From: Microglena sp. YARC
Taxonomy: Eukaryota > Chlorophyta > Chlorophyceae > Chlamydomonadales > Chlamydomonadaceae
NCBI GenBank assembly: GCA_022414725.1
Contig: CM039463.1
Coordinates: 20,897,822-20,961,821, forward strand
Length of the DNA stretch: 64,000 nucleotides
Reading direction: 5' to 3'
Part shown: positions 52,261 to 61,200 of the stretch, piece by piece
Layout of the letters: each line of letters starts with the position of its first letter
Numbering within the stretch: the stretch's first letter is position 1
Position numbers and translations under genes: made by a program
Notes under the pieces: generated by a model
The model's input: the letters and a program-made list of their open reading frames with translations, nothing else
What the model was told of the DNA's origin: nothing
The model's database searches: none

Positions 52261-52306
52261 ATAAATGAACAAAAACATCCCACAGCCGAAAGCTCAACTC
52301 TACCAC

Positions 52307-52645
52307 CTCATCTTGTCTCCAGCGTTTCGTGTCAGCGCCAGCTGTCATGTGCTCTTCCTCATCCGCCTGCCTGGCATGGCCACACACTCTAGACAAGTGC
52401 CTCTGGCCAGGGGCCATGGACAAGGGTCCTCCTGGACACTCCCCCCCAGGAGTGGGCGTATCATAGCCCCCCTCCCGTTTTCTCTTAATCCCCTGTTGTT
52501 GGGTTAAAGGAACTGTTGGCGGCGGCTGGGCACTTGTCCCCACTTCGTTGGAAGCGGGCATTTGCATGAACACGCTGGGCAGCCTGGGGATGGCGGATTG
52601 GGGGGCGTGCGGTGCAGCGTGGTGGTGGGGCAATTGCTGGGAGCT
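52307..52645 (-). CDS. Minus-strand gene exon, 113 codons, unrecognised
   Basis: Acceptor CTCTTCAAG (minus), donor GATGAG|GTGGTA. It encodes SSQQLPHHHAAPHAPQSAIP, then PPPTVPLTQQQGIKRKREGG (a basic KRKR cluster, a possible nuclear signal) and HARQADEEEHMTAGADTKRW, RQDE. Phase 0 at both ends and preceded by four copies of its own acceptor edge. The donor is weak, and without it the frame runs to a stop at 52,238. Confidence 0.65.
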
Positions 52646-53340
52646 CTTGAAGAGACAGAGTTGCAAAGGAGGTTGGGTTGGTGGGAGGTGGGGGTCAGTG
52701 GTGTGGTATGGTATGGTATGGTATGGTATGGTATGGTATGGTATGGTATGGTGAAGTGTGATCTGCGGTGTTGTTGGGCTAGTGGGGGGCAATTGGGGTG
52801 GCGTGCGGTGTAGGGTAGGGGTGGGACGCTTGCTGAGCGTTCTGAGTAAGATTTGCAAGGTGACGGGGTTGGTTTGGTTTGGTTTAGTTTGGTGGGGGGC
52901 GGTCTGTGGTGTGTTATGGCGGTCTGTGGTGTAGTGTGGCGTAAGATGCAGTTTGGGGGCGGGGTACTTTCTGGGACCTCTCAGAGGAGTTGTTAGGTGA
53001 CTGGTTTGGTTTGGTTTGGTTTGGTTTGGGGGGGTGGGGGGCGGTCTGTGGTGTGTTATGGTATGGTGCAGTGTGGCGTAAGATGCGGTTTGGGGGTGGG
53101 GCACTCTCTGGGAGCTCTGAAGAGGGTTTGCAAGGTGACGGGTTGGGTTTGGGGTGGTTGACTGTCAGTTGTGCGTTCTGGTATGGTATGGTGTAGTGTG
53201 GCGTGCGGTGCAGTGTTTGGGTGGGGCACTTGCCGGGAGCTCTGAAGGGAAGTTGCATGGAGAGGGAGGGGCGGTCTGTGGTGTAGTGTGTGGATAGGTT
53301 AGTGGAGGGTATGTGTGTGGACATGTTGCAGGTGGGTAGT
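52646..53340 (-). repeat. Four copies of the 52,645 acceptor and 5' edge, plus GGTAT and GGTTT repeats
   Basis: On the minus strand CTCTTCAGAGCTCCCAGAGA, GTGCCCCACCCCCAAACCGC, ATCTTACGCCACACTGCACC and variants occur near 52,840, 52,985, 53,120 and 53,245. Each has CTTCAG|AGCTCCC or a close form. (GGTAT)n is at 52,700-52,750. Confidence 0.88.
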
Positions 53341-53369
53341 GGGTAGAAGTGTCCCTCCCCCCCTTCAAC

Positions 53370-53640
53370 AGCTCTAGCAAACCTCGCCTGCCCCTGTTTC
53401 TGCTGCCCGGTGCCTGTGTGGTGTGGTGCGTGGATAGGTTAGTGGAGGGCATGTGCAAGGACTTGTTGCAAGTGGGTAGTGGGTAGAAGTGTCCCCCCCA
53501 CCCCACCCCTCAACAGCTCTCGCAAAACTCGTCCTGTCCCTGTCCCTGCTGCCCGGTGCCTGTGTGGTGTGTGGATAGGTTAGTGGAGGGCATGTGCACG
53601 GACATGTTGCAGGTGGGTAGTGGGTAGTAGTACCCCAGCG
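53370..53640 (-). repeat. Two to three copies of the 53,664 donor flank
   Basis: TGCCCGGTGCCTGTGTGGTG, GGATAGGTTAGTGGAGGGCA, TGTGCACGGACATGTTGCAG, GTGGGTAGTGGGTAGAAGT recurs at about 53,290, 53,410 and 53,540 (plus-strand reading), next to CCCTGTCCCTGTCCCTGCTG, which resembles the end of the Gln-rich exon. Confidence 0.7.
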
Positions 53641-53663
53641 CACGCCACCACCACCAAACTCAC

Positions 53664-54947
53664 CCTGTCCCAAAGCATCCCCATTTCCTGCATGTAGGCC
53701 TGTCCCATCTCTTCTTTCTCAACTGAACTCTGCCGCTGTTGCTTCTGCTGCTGAAGGTGATAATGTGCATGTGTGCGATTCATCTGATCATAATTTGCTT
53801 TCGCCTGTGTCTCTTTCTCTACGAGGGGCTTTCCCTTTGCCACTGGCTCCCCTCCTGGCTGGCATGCCTGAAGCTGCTGTTGTTGCTGCTGCTGTTTTTG
53901 CTGTTGTTGCTTCATCTGCTGCTGCTGTTGCTGCTGCTGTTGTTGTTGCTGTTGTTGCTGCTGCTGCTTCTGCTTCTGTTGCCTCAGCCGAATCATGTGC
54001 AGCCGCTCTGCTTCTGTCAAGGGCCTCATACCCTGGGCCCCTGGACCACCCTTGTGCTGTACTGCTTCTGTCAAGGGCCTCATACCCTGGGCCTCTGGAC
54101 CACCCTTGTGCTGTACTGCTTCTGTCAATGGCCTCATACCTTGGGCCTGTGGACCACTGGCGGTATGTTTGGAAGCAACAGCAACCCTGTTAGCAGCAGC
54201 TGCAGCAGCAACCCTGATCGGACCAGCAAACCTGTTAGCAGCAGCAACCATGGCAGCAATAGCAGCAACCGTGGTATCATAAGCGAAACTTGTATCAGCA
54301 GCAACCATGGTAGTAGCAGCAGCAAACCTCGTATCAGAAGCAACCCTGGTACGAGCAGCTGCAGCAGCAACCCTTATAGTACCAGCAAACCTGTTATCAG
54401 GAGCAACCATTGCAGCAATAGCAGCATCCCTGATAGGACCAGAAAAACGTGTATCATCAGCAACCATGGTAGCAACAGCAGCAAACATGGGATCAGCAGC
54501 ATCCCTGATACGAGCAGCAACCCTGGTATCAGCAGCAACCCTGGCAACAGCAGGGCCTGTGGCTGGTGTTTGATTTGACATAGAGGCTCCAGTAGTACTC
54601 TTGGTAGCAGCAGCACTCTTGGTATCTGTAGCAGCAGTAGTAGCAGTAGCAGCAGCACTCATGGCATCAGGAGCTCTGTTTGGCTGTGGCTTTGGCTGCG
54701 GCTGGTCTTCATCAATGATCTGCTGGTCGTCATCACTCGAGTTACTGTTAGTCAGCTTGACTCCGTACCTCATAGGCACACCATCACTATTACGATCACC
54801 ATCACCATCAGAGTTAAGGTTGGACAGGTCGACCTCATACCTCATGGGCGATGTCATGGCAGATATGCTCGTGATCTGGAGGGATACTAGGGGATCTGGA
54901 GGTATAACCCACACTCCTGGAGGGGTTACAGGTTTTTGAACAGCTCC
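53664..54947 (-). CDS. Gln/Ala-rich first exon of the minus-strand gene, probable nuclear protein
   Basis: The frame is open from an acceptor-like TTGTAG at 54,948, or from the ATG at 54,857, to the donor GACAGG|GTGAGT. In order, an acidic start (LSNLNSDGDGDRNSDG, NSSDDDQQIIDEDQPQ), an Ala-rich region with repeats of about 18-20 residues (TRFAGPIRVAAA, MVAADT), three copies of QGMRPLTEAVQHKGGPEA-type, a Gln tract of about 45 residues broken by Met and Lys, and a charged end (KANYDQMNRTHAHYHLQQQ ... QAYMQEMGMLWDR). Such composition is common in transcription co-regulators, but no domain is recognisable. The CAG/CAA mix and charged flanks argue for real coding. Confidence 0.65.
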
Positions 54948-54954
54948 CTACAAG

Positions 54955-55091
54955 TACTGCGGCACTACCAACCCCTGTCTATCTTGAAATGGCTCCAACC
55001 GAGCACTGCAGCACAACCACTGCCAATCTCTTTCTTCAAGTAGCACACACCAAGTGTTATCGCACTACCACTGCCTCTCTCTTTCTTTTAG
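54955..55091 (+). repeat. Two upstream copies of the 55,092 acceptor edge
   Basis: GCACTACCAACCCCTGTCTA, TCTTGAAATGG and GCACAACCACTGCCAATCTC, TTTCTTCAAGTAGCACAC precede the functional-looking GCACTACCACTGCCTCTCTC, TTTCTTTTAG|TTGCAACTAG. All three are about 45 bp apart. Confidence 0.75.
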
Positions 55092-55278
55092 TTGCAACTA
55101 GATATGTCCAGCAGGAGCTGTGCTGCCACCTACTCCAAGAATTCGCAACTGGCAAAGGATATACTCAAGCAGTTACTGACACCAATAAGGACTACCCATA
55201 CTTCAGCCAAAAAGGACTACCCAGCCGCCTCCTTGTTAGTAGCAGCTGCGCACTCAGCTTTAAATGCCGATGCTGGCA
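55092..55278 (+). CDS. Plus-strand gene, exon P0
   Basis: Acceptor TTCTTTTAG, donor GGCA|GTATGT. It encodes LQLDMSSRSCAATYSKNSQL, AKDILKQLLTP ... LVAAAHSALNADAG. If the donor is not used, the frame ends at a TGA at 55,307. The split codon A|TG joins the next exon to give Met-Asn-Met-Glu. An ATG at 55,104 could be the start. Confidence 0.6.
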
Positions 55279-58200
55279 GTATGTGCTCATTGGGATTGAA
55301 GTGCTGATTGGTGTTAGAAGGAATGATGGGATGTTGTGTCGCAGAAAGGGGGGGTCCTGGATCCTTCTAGTAGTCGAAGTTATGATTCGACAGGTTCCTG
55401 AAGTTCGAAGTCTTCTGAGAAAAGCAGCATTAGGCGTCCGGCATTTCGAAAATTGCCTCCGCCTTTCACATCGACAAAATTCCTTGAGAATAGGGCGACT
55501 AGGGCTAGCGCACGGAGACCCAACCTGTGAGGCGAGAACCCGGTAGTTGTCTGGCGAGCTGGCTTGCGATGACCGCTTTTAAACCCCAATTCGAAAATTC
55601 GAATCCTCGTCGAGTGCGGAGTACCAGCTATTGCGAGTCCCGAGCCACTTGCCAAGAGTGCAACAATCCGCCACAGATGAGCAAGCAGCTTTGCCCTTTC
55701 TAAAACTCTCGACGATGCTAATATTGATTCGTAGCGTAGTTTGATTCCTCAAATTGTGTGCGTTGAGTGAACATGGAGCCCGGCCAGAGATTGCGCGCAA
55801 CTTTGCATGCTGCCGAGACCAATGGAGATACCTCGTCCATTCTCCAGGTAGCTTTCTTTGGGATATCCGGGCGAAATCAGCACGTATTATTCTGCTGTGT
55901 CCTTTTCCCACACTTAGCCCTGGACCTGCATTTGATTGGTATGGGGGTTCCCAATTGATCCTCACACCGACCAGAATATACCTAACTATTGAGTTATCCC
56001 ATAAACCATGCAGCTCGAGGGATTCATTCACTCCCAAGCAATGCAGCAGCCCGGATCTAGAGGCTTCTCTGCCATCCTCGATATGAAATGCCAGTCTGCC
56101 CTAAGAAAGAGTACCGGTGGTGTAGTGAGGTAAGCTTCCATTTTTGAAAGGATGCTAATGAGTTTTCTGGTCATGCTTGACCCTCCTCCTGTTATAATAC
56201 TGGACATAAGGTTGGATTTGACGCTGTCCTGTCTCGGCATGGTTTTGCTGAGCTTATGTAACGAATTTGCTGGTACATTTTTGAAAAATCCGATCAAACT
56301 GATTTAAACCAGGAAGGGTTGTCTGATCATAGTCGAAGACTTGAATCAAGCTTTCTTAAACAAAAAATGGTTATCTGATGATAGTCGAAGAGTCTGATCA
56401 AACTTTGCTAAACCAAAAAGAATTGTCTGATTATACTCGAAGAATCTGATCAAAGCTTTGTTGAACAAAACATAGTTGTCTGATGATAGTTGAAGAATCT
56501 AATCAAACTTTGTAAACCCTATTGCAGACAGGAGACCTTTACTGATATCTTGCAAGCTGGTGGGCTCCCCTCAAACTTCCGATTTAAGGCTCCGCAAAAG
56601 GTGTGGAATCTTGTGGGAGGTCTTGCAAGGTAACATATAAATCAGGAAGAGCTTGGTCTTGCAAGGTCTTGCAAGGTATCAGGTGGTTGGCCCAAGTGCA
56701 GGCAAACAGGCTGCCCCCCTCAATCTCACGCCTCGTTAAAAGGCATACTATTTATTTGTGTGTTGCAAGGTATCAGATACATATGGAAGAACTTGGTCTT
56801 GCAAGGAATCAGATAAATCTGGAAGAAGTTGGTCTTGCAAGGTCTTGCAAGGAATCAGATAAATCTGGAAGAACTTGGTATTGCAAGGCCTTGCAAGGAA
56901 TCAGATAAATCTGGAAGAACTTGGTCTTGCAAGGTCTTGCAAGGAATCAGATAAATCTGGAAGAACTTGGACTTGCAAGGTATTAGATGGTTGGTCCAAG
57001 TGCAAGAAACAGGCTGGCCCCCTCAACCTCACACCTCGTTATAAGGCTTACTATTTATTTATTTATTTGTTGCAAGGTATCAGATACATATGGAAGAACT
57101 TGGTCTTGCAAGGTCTTGCAAGGTATCAGATACGACTGGAAAAAGTCGGTCCATTCATGCAGTCTAGATGTTGCCAGGATTTAGACCGCATTCATGTTGA
57201 ACATCCTGTCGAATCATCCCTAGTTTAATGATGGTAGGGATACAAAAAGCAGCGTAGATAATTGGACAGCCTTTCTGGCACTTCTGCGCTGCAATGCAGC
57301 ATTGATTTTTTTACATGCTACAAAAAAGTAATAGCCCAACTCTGGGCTGCTCACTGGCTTCCAATTCCAAGTCCCCCGTGCAATACCCACAGAAACCAGG
57401 GAGCATACGAAGCGGATGAGACATTTTAAATAATTGTTCAGCATTGTTCAAGTTGCTTATTTTCCAAGGGAGGAGGTGTATATATTGTAGCGTTTTTGCT
57501 GAAGTTATTATTGTGCATTACTGCTGAAGATATCATATCTGACATATTCATCAATGCATTTAGAATAGCTCAGAATAGTTGTGATTTTTGTCTTTTAAAT
57601 TGAAGTTAAATCATCGACATAGAACCAATTTCAGGCCCCCTTTGTTTACGATTTGTTGGGGTTCAGTTCGCCAGTGCTTTCCTTGTATACAGGCCTTCCC
57701 AATATTGAGGTTGAGCAAGTATATTTAGCCTATTTGGCTACGCCTTAACCAACTAGACTGTAAAAACACACACATCACAGCTGAAGAAGAAGTTTTTGAT
57801 TAACATTGTTTTTATCACCGTGCAGGCGCTTGATCTTGTTGGGGCCTTCAAGGAGTTCACTCTGTTTTCTGCTGCATTGCAGCAAGCAGGGAAGGCAAAA
57901 GAGGCATCTACCAAGGTATGTGAGACCTCAAGCCTCTAAGAGTATACATGCATAAATAGTACGCCTTACTACAAGGCGTGAGGTTGAGGGGGCCAGCCCG
58001 TTCGCTTGCACTGGGGCCGACTCTAAGATTATCCCTCTGCTTCGGAGCTTTTCTCTCCGGGTTCTCCCAACAGCTTCTAGGCAGCTCTTTGAGCCAGCCA
58101 CTGGGCTAAGCACCAAGAATTCAGCAGGACTGGAAAATTGAAAGTGTCAGCTTCAAAGCGTAATAGGTTATATAAGGTTTTGTCAGCTTAGGCAAAATAG

Positions 58201-61200
58201 CCAGTCAGGGGAGCTGCGTAGGAGCTGTTGCTTGTAGCTGCAAAAATAAATCTATGCTCTACCTTCCTTGTTTGCTTGATTACGCCAAGTGCTTTCTTTC
58301 TTTGGACTACGGGTAGCAGCTTCTTGGCAGCTCCATTTCCCTGTCCGTAACATGAAGCTAGCTAGTGTGTCTGAAAGCTGACAAGACAGGCGTTCCAATG
58401 CAGCTGCATGTTTTGGGTTTGACCCAGTGGCTGGCTATTGGTGCTGGTGGGAAGCGGCTGGGAGTAGCCCAGAAAAAAAACAGTGGCTAGCGAGTGCAAT
58501 GGTGCATGTGCGAACAGCTGTATCTGTTTATTTTTTGAAAGCGACACTTGGGCAACACTGCAACAATAGCAGTGGGCAAATTAGTGCACAAAGCGTGAAC
58601 GCAATGCATGTTTGAGGCTTGCCCCCACCTATTTGTATGTATGTTCCAGTTTAGGGGTAGCCCCTGGGGGTAGCCTAGCAGGCTTAAAGACTTGCCAGAT
58701 CTCGGAAATCATTTTTATCAATTAAACGTAGGGCTTTTTTGTCAATTTCTCTGATCCATGATATAATATGGATAAATCAACCTACTTGCATCTATGGTTG
58801 GCCCCAGTGCAAGCAAACAGGCTGCCCCCCTCAACCTCACGCCTTGTCATAAGGCGTATGATTGACTGCTTTATTTATTCATCTTGCTTGCAGGCCTCGG
58901 CAGCCATGCTTGCACGTTCGAATGCATCAAACCCAAAGCAACAGCTCCAGCAGCAAACAAGCCTGCTTGCTTTCTCTGAACCACAAAACAAAAATAAACG
59001 AAACGCCTTACTTGCAGGCCTCGGCAGTTATGCATGCAAATAAGGACACATCAAACTCAAAGCAGAAGCTTCAGCATCGATTTCTGTGATCCATTCTATT
59101 ATTTGGATGAATCACCCTACTTACATTGGTGGTTGCCCCCAGTGCAAGCAAACAGACTGCCCCCCTCAGTTTCATAACTCGTCATAAGGCGTATGATTTA
59201 TTTGTTTATTCGCCTTACTTGCAGGCCTCGGCAGCTATGCATGCACGCTGGGATGCATCAAACCCAAAGCAGCAGCTCCAGCAGGAACCAAGCCTAAACC
59301 AGCGGGTGGATCAGGTGACAGATATCTTCTCCTCCAGACACTCTGATCAACAGTGCGGGAACAGAGATATTCATGGACAGCCGCATGTGTCATCACAGGT
59401 ATGGTTGAGAATCTTAACATTACATTATCTCTGTAGCACGAACTCAGGACCTCCATCGGTAAAACGATTTGTTGGGGCCCAGTTCATCAGTGCCTGTTTT
59501 TGTATTGCCTCCTCCTGAATCAATCAGATAGTGGCGAAACGAGCAAGGCCGAGGTGGGAACAGACATGCATGAAAAACGTCGGCAAAACGATTTGTTGGG
59601 GCCCAGTTCATCAGTGCTTGCTTTTGCTTAAGTCTCTCCTGATATCGAGGCTGGGCAAGTCCCTTAAGCCTATTTGGCTACCCCTGGACTGTAACATACA
59701 CACATACATACATGGTTGTGCTGTCTGAACCTGTCTGCTTTTTAAGGAAAATAACCAGTGTCTTTACGTAGCACCTTAGTGCTCTTAGTACCCATTTGGG
59801 TGCATCTAGCAGCTTTTTTTGCCCCTCAAAGCCCCCCCCCCCCCCCCAAAAAAACTCTGATGTAGCACCCCCCAGAACAGGAAGGTACCTACTTAAGCAT
59901 ATGTGCTACATGTAGCACATTAAAGAAACCCCTGGTCTCAACCTGGGTAATAGTGTACAAGTTCAACAAATATGTGTGTTACATTGGGAAGGCCTGATTC
60001 TGCTGCTGCTGATTCCCCAGACTATTTTGTCGCAAGTGCTGTAATACAGTTAATCAAGTTGACTAGGATAATTGTTACAAGGTTCTGTACGCCGGCAATT
60101 CGGTGTCTAACCATCTGTAGAATACAATATTTCCTCCCGTACAATACTTCCGCCTACGGAAAACCAGGGAGTTTGACAGGGTTTTGACTCAGACCGATTA
60201 TAGACATATCCAGGTATTTACACTGACAGTTTAACGACTTGTCAAAGTTGACTTTGACCAAGAGTAGAGATTTTAATATCGTCCTGGTCCCCAAGATTAT
60301 CGGGCGATATACTATACGACAATATATTGTACAATATATCATATAATACAGCATTCTACTTGACAACCTTACCCCTACCCTGACCATACAGCATTCTACT
60401 TGACAACTCTACCCCTTCCGGCTATATATGACACCATCATCTATTGTACGATACATCATATGATATCGTTGATATATGATACTATATATATACGGTATAT
60501 ATGTTTGTACGATATCGTACTTGACAACCCTAGCCACGAGTAGGAGTGATCTTTCTAATGGATGTCCTTCCCCTATGTCGTAATTGTGCTCTCGCAAATA
60601 TGAAATTTGCCGTCTAGCAAATTGTCTGCGTCATCTTATTACATTATTCTACTTCACATCTCCGTCCTACACAATTGCAGTTGATATCTCCAACCTACAC
60701 TTGTGCAGTTGATATCTCCACAGTACGATACTCTGCTTGATATCTTCACCCTTCAGCATTCTCCTTGACATCTTGAGCATACAGCGTATTACTTGATATC
60801 TTGACCACACAGCAATCTACCTAGTATCTCAAATCTACAGTTGTGCACTTGATATCTCCACAGTACGACACTCTGCTTGATATCTTCACCCTTCAGAATT
60901 CTCCTTGATATCTTGGCCTCACAGCATTCTACTTGATATCTTGACCACACAGCATTCTACCTCGTACCTCCAGCCTACAGTTGTGCACTCGATATCTCCA
61001 CTGTAAAACACTCAGCTGGATATCTCAACCCTTCAGCATTCTCCTTAATATATTGGCCTCACAGCATTCTACTCGATACCTCCAACCTACTTTTGATATG
61101 TCCACTGTATGACTCTGCTTAACATCTTGACCGTACAGTATTCTCCTTGAAATCTTGACCACACAGCAATCTACCTAGTACCTCCAACGTACAGTTGTGC

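Noticed and set aside
53739..54578. Plus-strand Leu-rich frame
   Set aside because: It is the antisense of the Gln tract (CAG read as CTG). The minus frame has acidic and charged segments and splice sites.
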